From contig NC_071393.1 in NCBI RefSeq assembly GCF_022682495.2, positions 101,607,010-101,671,009 on the forward strand: a stretch of DNA of 64,000 nt, in the 5' to 3' direction. The notes beneath the pieces were generated by a model. It was given only the letters and a program-made list of their open reading frames with translations, did not search any database and was not told where the DNA came from. How positions within the stretch are numbered: position 1 is the first letter of the stretch; the number at the start of each line of letters is the position of its first letter. The DNA comes from Desmodus rotundus (taxonomy: Eukaryota > Chordata > Mammalia > Chiroptera > Phyllostomidae). The position numbers and the translations under genes were made by a program. Positions 10,346 to 21,735 of the stretch are shown here, piece by piece.

Positions 10346-11945
10346 CAGAGTTGTTTTTCCCCGATCTCATCCCACTTCCCTAGTCTGTTTGTCCAGACCC
10401 AGTTTATATTCTTCGTGTGTAATTCTAAGCAATTGCTATTCTCTTACGATTGCAGAAAAACTACACAATTATAACCCAACTAACTCATCACCTTTTTACT
10501 TCCTTAACCCCAGACCCTCGAGTTAACAAATTCTTCCTTCACTACTTACTCTGTCCTCATTCGAGCTCAGAAACGCTGTTGTAGAAAAAAGAGGTTAAAA
10601 GATCAGAAAGTAAAGAAGATCACGCTGAGGGTACTTCTGACCTTTTTTCTTTAAAATAAAATTCCAACTCATACCCTAAGACGTCAGCTCTCAGTCTAGC
10701 CTGGAGTAGTTTTTCCAAGATGAAGCTTGTCAGTTATACTTGCTGCCCCCTGGCTGATCCTATGCTGGAGTAGCAAGCCTACCAGAATTTTCTTTGGTTC
10801 ATTTTAGATTATTTAGTGCCTGCATATCCGGCACACCATCTTAATCCATGGTTTGTGTCCATGTGTTGGTTTGACTGTGATTTACCCTTTAGATAGCTTA
10901 CTGTTCCTTCGAAGCCCCACCAGAATGCAGACAGGAAAACCAAGTGTGCTGGGTGTGAGTGACCCCAGGACCGTGTGGGCAGGGTAGCGGTCTCAGTCGA
11001 AGAGGAGGTCCGTGGTTACCAAGGCAGTTCTTTCATCTTCTCTGCCCTCCTCTGCTCCTCGAAACCATGGGAAATGTGAGGGCCGAAGTTCTTTTTGTGT
11101 CCCTCTGTTAGTTGATTTGTAAACTGCAGGTCAAAAAGTAATATTATGTATAAAATCCAGACTGGACAATTACTTGTTTCATGCAGAGAGAGAGCTTTAA
11201 AGGAAATCAGCTGACTTCCTGACTTGCTGAATGAAGTGTGAGTTTTAGTTTCTATCCTGTTAGGAAATGACATGTGAATAGAATACTTGTATAAGTAGAC
11301 CTTTATTTTTGTCAATGGCTGGAAACTTGTAAAGAAGAGAAGAGGGGTCTGTTTACTGTAGCATCTCAAGATTTCTTTCTATGAAACAAAGGTAGAAATG
11401 GGTGTTTCTGAATCCTTTGGTGGTCTCGATCCTGCAATTCCATGTCTTCCGTCTTTCTACCCGGAGTTGTTAGGTTGTCATAGCAGCGTGACTCCTCCCC
11501 CACAACTCTGTAAGATTAACTGGATACAGATATAGCAGCAAGTGAGGCCAAGATTCAAGTCCAAATTTAGGGTGCTGATCACGGAAAAGGGGAGGTCTGA
11601 GGCCGAGGGCTGCTCTGTGTCCCTTCGTGGGCTACACGTGAGTGGGTGGGCGCTGTGCCCTGACGGTTTTGGCGGCACTGCTCTGAGACCTGGCCAGCCG
11701 TCGGGAGATTGACTGCCACACTGCAGATGGGACTGCGCCCAGGAGGTGGTTGGATAACTGCATGGTTGAAGAATATTTAGTACAGCAATGTAACCCTGCA
11801 TCGGAGGAAATTGCTGGTGCCCTGAAGTCAAGCATGAGAAGGACATTGAGTAGGCGCTGCAAAAATAAAGGCTCTCTGTCCCCAAGAATGCTTTGTAGGA
11901 GAGTCTTCGGGACTTTGTAAATGGTCATAATAACACAATTGCTTG
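10346..11945. other. Unique DNA with a weak CTCF-like site
   Basis: No repeat or exon recognised in 1.6 kb. CTGCCCCCTGGCTG at 10743-10756 matches most of the CTCF core motif in antisense, but one copy of a partial match is weak evidence. Confidence 0.4.
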
Positions 11946-11947
11946 TG

Positions 11948-12120
11948 TGGATTGAGCACTTACTACATGCTAAGCACTTTGTAACTCGTAACAATAATTT
12001 AATTCTCCTCCTTTGAGCTAGGTGTCATTATTTGAAAGATAAGGAAACTGAGGCAAGGAGAAGCTAATGGACTTCCCACAGTTATGTAGTTTGTAAGTAG
12101 CTGACTGGGATTTGACCTTT
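11948..12120 (-). repeat. MIR SINE (antisense)
   Basis: Well preserved antisense MIR: 'GAGCACTTACTACATGCTAA', 'AAAGATAAGGAAACTGAGGC' and 'GACTGGGATTTGACC' in the expected order. Confidence 0.88.
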
Positions 12121-12254
12121 TACAGTGTGGCTCCTTAAATTCAGGTTCTTAATTCTCACAATACTGCCTCTAAAGGATGTTTACTTTTTCCCCTTGAGGG
12201 CCCATTAGTATGGTGTTCAATGAACCTTAAGTGAAGTTTTTTAAAGTACGAATA

Positions 12255-12690
12255 TTGCTGTTGGTTGAATTGTGTCTCCTCAAATACGTGGAAGTCCTAA
12301 TTACTGGAGGCTGTGAATGTGACCTTGTTTGGAAATAGGATCTTTGCACATGTAATCAAGTTAAGATGAGGTCATGAAGGTGGGCCCTAATCGAATATGA
12401 CGGGTGTCCTTGGAAGAAAAAGAAAATGCCAGGTGAAGGGAGACACACAGGGAGAAAACATGTGATGGCACAGGCAGAGGTTGGAGAGATGCAGCCACAA
12501 ACCAAGAAACTCCAAGCGAGGACTGGCGACCACAACTGGAAGCCAGGGAGGATTCCACCCAGAGTCTCAGGGGACTGTGGCCCCACTGTCACCTTGATTT
12601 CCAATTTCCAGTCTCCAGAACTAGGAGAGAATAAATTTTTATTGTTTAAGCCACTCAGTCATTGGTGCTTTGGTACAGCTGCCGTTATGG
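12255..12690 (+). repeat. MaLR-type LTR (MLT1-like), solo
   Basis: A non-coding long terminal repeat of the ERVL-MaLR group. Landmarks are 'TTGAATTGTGTCTCCTCAAA' at the left, 'GAATGTGACCTTGTTTGGAA' and 'GCACATGTAATCAAGTTAAG' in the middle, and 'GAGAATAAATTTTTATTGTT' with 'AAGCCACTCAGTC' (polyadenylation-region half) at the right. No internal retroviral sequence is attached, so it is a solo LTR. Its right end has been drawn into the tandem duplication that follows. Confidence 0.85.
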
Positions 12691-12985
12691 TAGATGCGCA
12701 AGCAAATACACATACGTTCTTATTGTATCAGGCTCAGTCAATACAGAGGCACACAGTGTGGTATATGAACGTCCCCATTCTGCTTTATCTCCCCTTTCCC
12801 ATCTTGCTGGTAACTGCTAATGACAATTTGTCTTGTTAGAGCTGCCCTTAAAAACAAATACAAATATGTTCTTATTGTACCAGGTTCAGTCAATACAGAG
12901 GCACACGGTGTGGTATATGAACATCCCCATTCTGCTTTATTTCCCCTTTCCCATCTTATTGGTAACTGCTAATGACAACATGTCT
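12678..12985 (+). repeat. Two-copy tandem duplication (~150 bp)
   Basis: Copy 1 (12703-12833) and copy 2 (12855-12985) align base for base at a spacing of 152, with about 11 differences in 131 positions (roughly 92% identity). Similarity also reaches left to AGCTGCC(G/C)TTA (12678 and about 12840), which in copy 1 is the end of the LTR; copy 2 lacks about 10 bp there. The duplication therefore happened after the LTR inserted. The unit looks like antisense L1M 3' UTR sequence. Confidence 0.9.
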
Positions 12986-13105
12986 CCTTCCTATGCATAT
13001 CTATTTATGTTACTTCTTGCATAACAAGCCTATATTACTTGCATTTTGTTGCAACTTTTTTTTAAAAGCTTACTCATGTACCTTGGAGATCTCTAAGTCT
13101 TTAGC
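12986..13105 (-). mobile_element. Old LINE-1 3' UTR continuation (antisense)
   Basis: 'CTATGCATATCTATTTATGTTAC' and 'TTGCATTTTGTTGCAAC...CTTGGAGATCTCTAA' resemble the antisense 3' UTR of L1MC/L1ME-type elements, continuing from the duplicated segment. Confidence 0.45.
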
Positions 13106-14050
13106 TTTGTTTTTAAATTGTAAAATACATGTACATGAATTTACCATTTTAACCATTTTTAAGTTTACAGTTCAGTAGTATTAAGTATATTCATATTGTT
13201 GTGTAAGCATAACCAACATCCATCTGCAGAACTCTTTTTATCTTATAGAAAGAGTTCTTATTAGTAAATTCCAAAACTCCCCGTTCTCCCGTCCCCTAGC
13301 TCTTGGCAACTACCATTTTGATTTCTGTCTCTATGAACTTAACTCCTCAAGGTACCTCATATGAGTGGAATCATACAGCATTTGTCTTTCTGTGTCTGGT
13401 GTATTTCACTTAGCATGTCCTCAAGGTTTATCTGTGTTGTAGCATGTGTCAGAATTTCCTTCCTTTTTAAGGCTGAATAATATCCCATTGTATGTATGTA
13501 CTACATTTGGTTTATTTATTCATCTGTCAGTGGACACTTGGGTTGCTTCCTACTTTTGGCTATTATGAATAATACTGCCATAAACATGGGTGTACAAATG
13601 TCCCTTCAAAGTCTTGCTTTCAATTCTTTTGGGTACATACCCACTGGAGGAATTGCTAGATGATATGCTAATTCTATTTTTAATTTTTTGAGAACTTGCC
13701 GTACTGTTTTCCGTAGCAGCTGCATCGTTTTACATTTCCACCAGCAGTCTACAAGGGTTCCAGTATCTCCCACATCCTTGCCGTCTTAATGGATGTGTGA
13801 TGATATCTCACTGCGGTTTTGATTTGCATTTCCCTAATGGTGAATGATGTTGAGCGTACTTTCGTGTACGTATTAGCCATTTGTATGTCTTCTTTGGAGA
13901 AATGTCTATTCAAGTCCTCTGCCCATTTTTGTGATCATTTGTGTTTATGCTGTTGTTGTTGTTGTTGTTGAATTATAGTAGTTCTTTATATGTTCTGGAT
14001 ATCAAATCTGCATCACGTATATGTGTATAACTCTTTAGCTTTTATTTAGA
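13106..14050 (-). mobile_element. LINE-1 ORF2 end plus 3' UTR (antisense)
   Basis: About 950 bp of antisense L1M. The left part is 3' UTR; the ORF2 region follows, with landmarks 'GAGTGGAATCATACAGCAT', 'GGCTGAATAATATCCCATTG', 'GGACACTTGGGTTGCTTCC' and 'TTTGATTTGCATTTCCCTAA'. In the sense direction this is the ORF2 C-terminal region, with stops and indels, so non-functional. A (GTT)n run at 13951-13970 lies inside it. Confidence 0.9.
13951..13970 (+). repeat. (TGT)n simple repeat
   Basis: Near-perfect trinucleotide run of six to seven units inside the antisense L1, probably expanded after insertion. Confidence 0.85.
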
Positions 14051-14224
14051 CTATTGCTTCTCTATCCACCAGATGAGAATGTGCTCACGTATTCTCATGA
14101 ATGGGCTGTGTGTGTGCATGGGGGGTGGGATGAAAACTGTATTCCCATCTCAGGCTTCTAGCAATGGTGGTACTAAGCAAGGGGTATTTCACTCTGGCAA
14201 GTCAAACAGACGAAACAGTATGTA

Positions 14225-14690
14225 TTAGTCAGGATTCTCCAGAAACAAACACATACACACAAAATATCATAATATAATATTTATTATAAAGAACTGGTTC
14301 ACATGATAATGGAGTTGACAAGTCCCATGATCTGCAGGTGAGTCGGTAAGTTTGAGATCCAAGAGAGCCCTGATAATAGAGTTCTAGTCCAAGGCCAAAG
14401 GCCTGAGAACCAGGAGAGCTTATGTATTAGTTTGAGTCCAAAGGCGGGGAAAAAAGCTGATGTCCTAGCTTGAAAGCAGCCAGGCAGGAGGAATTCTCCC
14501 CTGATTAGGGAAGGTCGGAATTTTGTTCTTCTATTCAGGCCTTTAAGTGATCGGATGAGGCCCACCCACATTAGGAAGAGCAATCTGCTTTAGCAGTCAG
14601 TTAATCCAGAAACATCCTCCCAGACCACTCAGAATAATGTTTGACCAATTAACCACCTCACAGCACTAATAAATGATCCTCTCCTCCCCT
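14225..14690. repeat. High-copy mammalian interspersed repeat, family uncertain
   Basis: Begins 'TAGTCAGGATTCTCCAGAAA' and continues with 'CAAGTCCCATGATCTGCAGG', two copies of a 'TGAGTCCAAAGG/CTAGTCCAAGGCC' type segment, 'CTATTCAGGCCTTTAAGTGA', 'GGCCCACCCACATTAGGAAG' and 'CAGAATAATGTTTGACCAA'. I recognise this as a common mammalian dispersed repeat but cannot assign the family (LTR or LINE-associated) with confidence. No ORF of note. Confidence 0.7.
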
Positions 14691-15293
14691 GTCTTGTTAA
14701 TTAGTTTGAAAATGAAGAACAGTCTCAGAATCATAATTTTCCTGTAGGTTTTATGGTTTGGGTCTCTTGCTGAGTTCACTCCTTTGCTTATAAAGCCCTA
14801 ACTGGACAGGCCATTTCTGCAGGGCTCCCGGAGGCTGTTTCTAGGGCCAATGTTCTCCTTAGCATTGTACAGCTTCAAAAACTCTTAGAGGGAGTTTTCC
14901 CTTTACCGAAACAATTTTTATGACCGAAAAGTGCTTTAATAATGACTGAAGCTTTGTAGATGCATGTATGGCTTTTTAAAATTGTTCCTGCTTTTAAAAG
15001 TTTGAGCTATTATTTTCTTTTTCTTTCATAACCTCATCACTTCTTGCTCATTGTCAACATTTTCCCACCCCATGTGAGCCCCAGTGAAATCCCATGAGAA
15101 CTAGGACTTTGTGAATATTGCTTATTTAGAATCTATACATTGAGGGTTAATAGTATGGTAGATTCTTTGAGTATCTCAATATATTTCATACTAAGGAAGT
15201 TACTTGTTGATCTAAAAGCATTAAAAGCTGCATTTTTGGAAAGAAGGTTTTGACTCTGATTACCTAAGCCCTGGACTCTTGGGCACTAATTCT
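14691..15293. other. Unique DNA, nothing recognised
   Basis: About 600 bp without a recognised repeat or exon. 'GTTAATTAGTTTGAAAATGA' near 14696 is AT-rich but not diagnostic. Confidence 0.5.
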
Positions 15294-15445
15294 CATTCAT
15301 TCATTCATTCATTCATTCAGAGTTATATACACGAGGTGGTCTGCTCAGTGTTGGGGCTCTGGCACTGAACTGTAAGTTCACTGCCTTCATGGAGCTTACA
15401 TTCTAACGGGGTCTAGTGAGCTTATATACCTAGTACAATAAACAT
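15294..15445 (-). mobile_element. L2 LINE 3' terminus with its (TGAA)n tail
   Basis: The (ATTC)n run at 15294-15319 is the inverted terminal microsatellite of L2, followed by 'CTGCTCAGTGTTGGGGCTCT' and 'CTTCATGGAGCTTACATTCTAACGGGG', the antisense L2 3' end. The microsatellite is therefore part of the element and not independent. Confidence 0.85.
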
Positions 15446-16029
15446 TCACTGCCCCAACCCACCCCATTGCAAAGGCAAACCAAGCAATTTTATATCATAA
15501 TATAACCATGAATTAATAAATAAACCGTTTAATAGCAGATATATAAAGAAAATACAAGTGATATTATATAGAATGACTTGGGATACCTTTTTTTTTTCCT
15601 TTGGAAAAATATCAGCCTAGCAATCTGTCTTTAATTGCTTAGTTCTTTGATTAGGCAGCATGCATATGTTTCTGCATACCTGACAAAAATAAAAAAGCAA
15701 AAAAGAATGTGTACTGAAATGTAAGTCTTCTCCCACCCCTCCCCCTAGCCACCTAGTCTTCCTCTCCAGAGTAGCCACTGTCTCCTACATATTTTTTCCA
15801 CAGCTTCTTATTAGTTGTTGTATAGATATATGCAAACACACATATTTGCATTCTTCAAAAAGGAAAAAAAAACCTCCAAGAGGTTAAACTGTACCTGCTA
15901 TTCTACACTTTTTCCACTAAACAGCATGTCTTGGAGAGCAGTCCCTATGAGCACGTACATAACACCTCGTTCCTTTGGCTGGCTGGCTGCACGGTAGGCA
16001 CATTTCACCACGGGAGTGTGTGTCGGCAA

Positions 16030-16500
16030 GCATTGTTGTATCGAGATGAAAAATCCCTGCTGTACCACTTACTAGCTGTGCATCTTGGGTTAGTTAACTG
16101 AGCTCTCTATGCCTTAGATTTCTCCCTTCATGTAAAGCGTATACATGTATACCTCATTTTACTTTAGTGAGCTTTGCAGATATTTTTCATCAGCACTGAG
16201 GCAGGACCCTCTACAAGCAAAAAGATTATGATTTGATGAAGGCTCAGATGATGGCTAGCATTTTTTTTTTTTTTAGCAAAAAAGCACTTTTAAGTTAAGC
16301 TATGTACATTGTTTTTTTAGATGTCAGGTTACTGAACACTTAATAAACTGTACTATCGTTTATTACTAAAAAATTCACGTGACCCTCTTTATTGTGATAT
16401 TCACTTTATTGTGGTGGTCTGGAATGGAACCCACAGTATCTCCAAGGTATACCTGTAACAGTATTTAGCTCATAAGGTTGTTGTTAGGTACCAATGCATT
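16030..16500 (+). repeat. MIR SINE, split by Tigger1
   Basis: Left half: 'TACCACTTACTAGCTGTGCATCTTGGG' to 'TTCATGTAAAGCG' (16058-16140). Right half after the Tigger: 'CAGTATTTAGCTCATAAGGTTGTTGTTAGG' (about 16459-16490). Together they read as one MIR interrupted at a TA dinucleotide. Confidence 0.8.
16144..16455 (+). mobile_element. Internally deleted Tigger1-type DNA transposon
   Basis: 312 bp with terminal inverted repeats CATGTATACCTC (left) and AAGGTATACCTG (right), flanked by the TA target duplication (16142-16143 and 16456-16457). Just inside the left end the sequence jumps to the transposase 3' end: 'CAGCACTGAGGCAGGACCCTC' and 'GATGAAGGCTCAGATGATGG' match the last codons of Tigger1 transposase, followed by its 3' UTR. 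No catalytic domain remains. An A/T-run expansion (T15 near 16260) lies inside. Confidence 0.9.
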
Positions 16501-17156
16501 TTACCAATGCAATGTCAAGGAGCTCCTACCAATGACATTTAGGTTGTTGTCAGCATTTTGCTATCAGCAGCAACACAGGAATACATAATTCTGTTATATA
16601 TATCATTTCACATATGTACAAATTTATATTTAGAGTGAATTCTTAGAAATAGAATTCGGGGTCAAAAGGCTACATGGGCTGATGGATATTGCTAACTGGG
16701 TGTCTGAAGAGGTTGTGCTAATTCACAGTCCTAATGAGAGGGTATAAGGTTGGGTATGTGGGGTAGAGACAGGGGTTACTTTAGATTGGGTGGTGAAGGA
16801 AGGTCACTCTACAGGCATGACTTTGAAATTTAATCCCAGGTGATGAGGTAGAGCCAGCCAGAAAGATCTGGGGTCACAACAACTGGGCCAAGCTACAGGC
16901 GGAATTGGCCCTGAAAGCAGACCAGAGTGGCTGAAGACTGGTGGGTGAGGAGTGGGGTGCCTGGCCCTGAGTGGGACAGGAAGGCAGAATTCCTATAGAC
17001 TCTACTTAGGAGTGTGTTCTAAGCAATGGAAACCTTAGAGGGTCTAAAGGTTGTTTTTATAAGATCACGCTGGCAGTAGGTTAGAGAGTAGACAGTCAGG
17101 GGCAACTGGAAGGAGGCAGAGAGATTAGTTAGGAGCTACTGCACTGACCCTTGTAA

Positions 17157-17172
17157 GAGAGAGAGAGAGAGC
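17157..17172 (+). repeat. (AG)n simple repeat
   Basis: Eight AG units inside the L2 remnant. Confidence 0.85.
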
Positions 17173-17269
17173 ATGGTGCCTGGTGGTCGAAATTGAGGAG
17201 GTGGAGCCTGGTAATGATGAGGTCAGGGAGGAGAAAATACAGGAAGAGGGAAGACTCAAGGACACTGGA

Positions 17270-17425
17270 GCCCTCTGGGTTTTGTCACTCACTAGAAATG
17301 TGACCTTGGGCAATAACCTCAACTCTCTGTGCTTCACTGTCCTTTATAAAGAGAGGAGAGTAATCTTATCATTCTCATATGATGGTTATGAATGGCTTAA
17401 TATGTGTAAAATGCTTTCAGTTTGA
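17270..17425 (+). repeat. MIR SINE inside L2
   Basis: 'GTCACTCACTAGAAATGTGACCTTGGGCAA', 'CTCTCTGTGCTTCACTGTCC' and 'CATATGATGGTTATGAATGGC' match MIR in order. Insertion into the L2 is inferred from the L2 blocks on both sides. Confidence 0.8.
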
Positions 17426-17840
17426 AACATGTCAAATTTGAAATGTTTAGTATACCTCCAAGTCCAATGTTGAGTAAGCAGTTGGATGTACAAGTCTAGA
17501 ATTCAAGGGAGTGATCAAGAGTGGGGATATACATTTGGGAGTTGTTTGCTTTAAATTAACCACTTACATACTGCATGGGACTGCATGTGATCACCATGGA
17601 GGTAGATAGAAAAGAGACGAGGATTAAGAACTGAGTCACTTCAGCAGCAAGAGTCCAGGAGAAGTCTAGGAACTAGCAAAAGCAGATGAATAGGAGCCAC
17701 CACTGAGGTTGGCTGAAAGCCAGAGACTGTGGAGCCCTTGGAGCCAAGTGAAGAGGACTCAAGGAGTATCAGGAGGAGAAAATAATAAACCGTATCCAAA
17801 GCTGCTGATAGGTCAAGTAAGAGCCTTCCCTCCTCTCACG

Positions 17841-19284
17841 TGGAGAAGAGATGTAGCACTCAGCAGTGGGTGTCAGCGCGGAGGAGTAGTGGAAAAGAGG
17901 TCAGGTGGATGCAGAGCCGTCAACAGCATCCTCAGAAGACAAGCATCTTCCTCCATCAGTTCTGGCTTCTCAGGAGGGAGAGAAATGAGCAGGGCAGAAG
18001 GTAGCCTTGTATGTAACCCAGTGATGTACTTCTTGACACTTTTGACACTGCTTATGTCTGATTGGTTCAGATGACCTTTCAGGATCCCCAACAAATGAAA
18101 TTTCTTTCCCTTTTATTTTATGCACCACTCAGGATCTCTTGAATTTTTGAAATCTTTATTAAGAATTCCTCATGCATCTACAAACAATGCCTGGACTCCA
18201 GAGCCTCTTGGTGACACATTGCTTTTATGCTTAAGGAAAGTCTCAGGCAACAAAACTGGTCAGTTATTGCACCAAGACCCAACCTTGGTAGCTTTTTGCC
18301 AAATGGTCACCATCCATATATCCTTCCTTCCTGGCAGTGATATAAATCCCCAAGACTATTTTTGCTAGAAGGAGATTATGGCACAACATATGGAGTCTTC
18401 ACTGTCTAGGAGCAGAAGAAAAGTCTTGTCTTTGCTTAAGCGGGCCACTTGGTGAATGCCTCAGGCTTAGGGCAGCTGTGAATCACTGTGATTCTTGGGG
18501 AGTGTACCAGGGAGCCGCAGCTGGTCCTAGGAGCATTCTAACCTGTTGTTTCCCCACTTGCCCCATTTGTCAAACTGAGTTGGCTCTGATAATCCTATAC
18601 AAATCCCTGTGTACGTTAATAACTTACCTTGAACCAAGGGAACAGAATTCTAAACTATTGGCATTTTGAGGGTGAATATTTAATGATGGGTATTATAAAC
18701 TTGTAGTATTATATTCTCTGTCTTAACCAGAATAAGTGTGAAAGAAAAAGGGGAGTTATAATAAATTACCAACAAGGCTGTTTGTTAAATTCCCTGATGA
18801 AAAAGCATATTCATTTATAAGTCCTTGTTAAAAGCAGATTCGTCTATAAGTAAAACCATTTCTGTTACTGTTCTTTGAGCAACAAGAGAGGTTTCTCTAG
18901 GAGATTAAGCCAGTCACTTGTTTTGTTTCAGGAGGGATTATACCCTGAGTTGTAATACAGTCCTGAAATTAATTTCTACTGTCATGGAAAGTATTTATAA
19001 TAATTTCTAGCCAGACAAGGAATCGAAAAGTTTAGCTTTATTATCTGGATCTAGTGTCTTCTGATGTTCTGTAAGGATAAACATGTGGCAGTTCTATTTT
19101 AAATGCTGTTGTTGAAAAAACATCCTTCTCTAAACCAAACAAGGTTGATTTAGCCTTGTGGCATTTATTTTTTAAAACTAGACTAAGTTTAGGTATATTA
19201 ACCTTAGGGCACAGAATCCCATTCGTCTCTTGATAGTTGAGCATAGTTGAGCACGGTAGGCACGCTAGAGGGAGGGGGCGTGGT
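17841..19284. other. Unique DNA, nothing recognised
   Basis: 1.4 kb without a repeat, exon or RNA gene that I can name. Open frames near 17873-18094 (minus) and 18120-18368 (plus) look like chance frames. Confidence 0.5.
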
Positions 19285-19500
19285 TTAGCAGATCTGTGGA
19301 CCACACCGCTTGGAACTTACTGACCTCAGCAAGTTACTCTCCAAGCCTCTGTTTCTTCATCTCTATTATGGGGGAAATAACATGTATCACGGAGTTATTA
19401 TGAAAATTAAATTAGATAACATATTTTAAATGTAAAGTTCTTAGCACAAGGTTGCGTGGGGGCATGGAATAAGTGGCAGCTGTTATTATTGTTGTTATTG
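19285..19500 (+). repeat. MIR SINE
   Basis: 'TGGTTTAGCAGATCTGTGGA', 'CTCAGCAAGTTACTCTCCAAGC', 'TGTTTCTTCATCTCTATTATGGGGG', 'CGGAGTTATTATGAAAATTA' and 'TTCTTAGCACAAGGTTGCGTG' cover most of MIR from the tRNA-like head to the tail. Confidence 0.88.
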
Positions 19501-19547
19501 CTGCTGTGATCTCCAGACAGCAGTCTTGAGGATATAAGAAGACAAAC

Positions 19548-19729
19548 GTGGCTCCCTGGCTGGGATGCTCAGTTACTTGGAGCATCGTCCCATACACCAA
19601 AGGTTGAGGGTTCGATCCCCAGTCAGGGCACATATGAGAGGCAACCCATAGATGTTTCTCTCTCTCTCTCTCTCTCTCTCTCCCCCCCCTCAAAAAATCA
19701 ATAAACATGTCTTCAGGTGAGGATTCAAA
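19548..19729 (+). mobile_element. VES-type SINE, shortened
   Basis: Head 'GGCTCCCTGGCTGGGATGCTC' with an intact B box, GGTTCGATCCC (19609-19619), so its CpG is not yet lost. It has a (TC)13 run (19657-19682) and the VES-type tail 'CTTCAGGTGAGGATTCAAAAA'. Part of the usual body between B box and CT run is missing. A short duplication AAGACAAA (19539-19546 and 19730-19737) flanks it. Confidence 0.9.
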
Positions 19730-19738
19730 AAGACAAAA

Positions 19739-21574
19739 GAATCATGGAGTTTGAGCCTCCATGAGATATCTCACCATCTTTACCTCTCACTTATGTGTTG
19801 CGTCCTTGCCTAAAACATCTTGCCCTCATCTACCCCTGTCTCCTATTTCAGCTGAGGCACTAGGGTTGGGGTTGAGGGGATAGAGGAGGAGGTAGCCAGC
19901 TTCACCAGTGGGGAACACACCTCCTGGCCACCACCAGTTAGGCCACGTGAAGCAGGGCAGCCGTGGTGGCCGTTAAGGTGGGATCTGTGGGTCCCTTCCC
20001 TTCAGGGCTCCTCTCATGCCCAGAGTGCCTCAGCACTGCTATGCAGACCTGCTTCCTCACGTTCAAGGACTTATTAGGCTGTTCTGCCTTTGTGTTGGGG
20101 TTTCAGACAGGCCACTCATATCACACTGCTTCCATTTGCTCTGGATGCTAGTGGTGTATGCTACTTGCTTAGATGCTTTGAAGGTCAAGTTAGTTGATGT
20201 TGAATAAAACACTCACACATACACACACTTCCATGCTACCAGTTACGAGGTAGTTCTGACACGTATAGCTCATTGATGAGGATATAAAGAAGTCTAACAT
20301 CCTGCTATTGACAAACTGCTCTCTTTCAAAATGCCAAATCCTTGCAATTCTGTTTATTTTCAATAGGATCTGTCTGGCCAGAAATGTCTGCATGGATTGG
20401 CCAGTTAAAGCAAAATATTTGTGTTTGATAAAAAAATAACTTCAGTATTCTGTTTTCCATGTGCCTTCAAATCACCATATGCAAACCTGTTACCCAAGTA
20501 AGTCAAGGAAGAGAGTGACTTCTGTTGGCCTTTCCCCCAATTAAGCAAAACAAATGTAACCACTGCCTTTACTTTTAACTTGGAAATGTTTTCTCTGTCC
20601 CTCTCCCTCACTCTCCGTTCCTCTCTCTGTACCTCTATGCCTCTCTCTCTCTGTTTTCTGTCTCTCTTTTTCATAACAGTACCTGGCAGTTTGGGTGCCC
20701 TGGGATTTCTGTGTTTTCCTTTGGTTTTGTACATTTCTTTCATGACCATAAAGATCTGTAGCTAATCTCTGAAATCTCTTATGAAGAGGTCCCCATGGAC
20801 ACAGAATCAAGTATTTATTTATTTAGAAGAAGAAAAATACAGAATGGCAAAGACATTGTTAAGTTTTATGTATCTCATTCTGGGGGATCATCTCTAAAAC
20901 AAGCCTCTTCTGGGATTCACCACCAAGGAAACCTGTTCTCCATGGAAGGGGCTCCTTTTGTGAATGTATACTATTCTCGGTGGTCGTTTAATTGTGAAGA
21001 AGCTGGCAGTTTTGTTTGCAGACTTTCTGGTTTTCATTAGTAGTCTGGTGGTGACAGCTAGCTTTAGCTGTTTCCTTCTGTCATTGCTCATAGGAATGGT
21101 GCCGAATACCCAGAGGTGGCACGAGGCTTTGGGGATGGCAACAGCTACCTCAGCATGCCCTCACCCCAGCCCTCAATTGTCACAGCAGCAGGTCATGCCT
21201 CTGAGAACGAGAACATTGCTGATTAGTGTGCCTGATGCACTGGGCAGGCTGTGAGGAAAATGCCATGGGATGATCTCTGCTGATTTCCCAACAATCACAT
21301 TCTCCTCGCTCCTACGGCCATCCCCATACACACAGACTACGTTTTGTCTTCCATTATATTGTCCTTTTGGTCTGTCCCACTAGGATTCTTGCAGGTTTCT
21401 TCTCAGTGTGAATAACTTCACACCACCCCTGCTTTTGAGTTTCACCTCTTTTAGCCTCACCCTTTTAGTCCTGCTGAATAAAAGCTTGGCTTTTACTTCC
21501 TGGTGCTTTTATCCTCTTATTCAACAGTTCATTGAAAAGTAGGCATTTGGAGAGAATTGAACTTAATGATGAAT
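19739..21574. other. Unique DNA with a pyrimidine tract
   Basis: No exon or repeat family recognised. 20586-20680 is a CT-rich low-complexity tract (TCTCTGTCCCTCTCCCTCAC type), which gives Arg/Glu-rich open frames on the minus strand that are composition artefacts. Confidence 0.55.
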
Positions 21575-21735
21575 TGAGCTCTCTGGGCCTTAGTTTGTTT
21601 TCTTATCTGTAAAATGGGGACAGTAGTACTATTTACCTCATAGGGTTATTGTCAGGTTGAATAAGATAAAGCATACGAAGTGCTCCGAACAGTGCCAGGT
21701 ATATGGTCATCGCTCAGTAAACACCTCTGCCTCCA
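21575..21735 (+). repeat. MIR SINE
   Basis: 'CTCTCTGGGCCTTAGTTTG', 'CTTATCTGTAAAATGGGGAC', 'CCTCATAGGGTTATTGTCAGG' and 'GTGCCAGGTATATGGTCATC' are the conserved MIR core and tail, well preserved. Confidence 0.92.

Larger units (their letters stand above)
15680..16745 (-). mobile_element. Old LINE-1 3' UTR (antisense), host of a nest
   Basis: Two blocks of one antisense L1MC/L1ME-like 3' UTR: 15680-15995 ('AGTAGCCACTGTCTCC', 'AGCATGTCTTGGAGAGCAGT') and about 16525-16745 ('ACATTTAGGTTGTTGTCAGC', 'ATTCTTAGAAATAGAATTCG'). The gap is filled by a MIR that itself contains a Tigger1. Assignment of both blocks to one insertion is inferred from their order. Confidence 0.65.
17030..17840 (-). mobile_element. 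L2 LINE ORF remnant (antisense), split by MIR
   Basis: Two blocks, 17030-17235 and 17437-17840, of antisense L2. 'TATAAGATCACGCTGGCAG' with 'AGTTAGGAGCTACTGCA', then 'GAGTAAGCAGTTGGATGTAC', 'GAGGTAGATAGAAAAGAGAC' and 'GCTGCTGATAGGTCAAGTAAGAG' follow the order of the inverted L2 ORF2 C-terminal region (reverse transcriptase end). Many stops and indels. A MIR at 17270-17425 interrupts it. Confidence 0.75.

Noticed and set aside
10743..10756. CTCF insulator site
   Set aside because: The core CTGCCCCCTGG is there but the flanking positions do not match well; a single partial motif is not enough.
19528..19738. 20-bp target duplication GAGGAT... around the third VES copy
   Set aside because: The right-hand GAGGATTCAAAAA is the normal VES tail, so only the shorter AAGACAAA match is credible.
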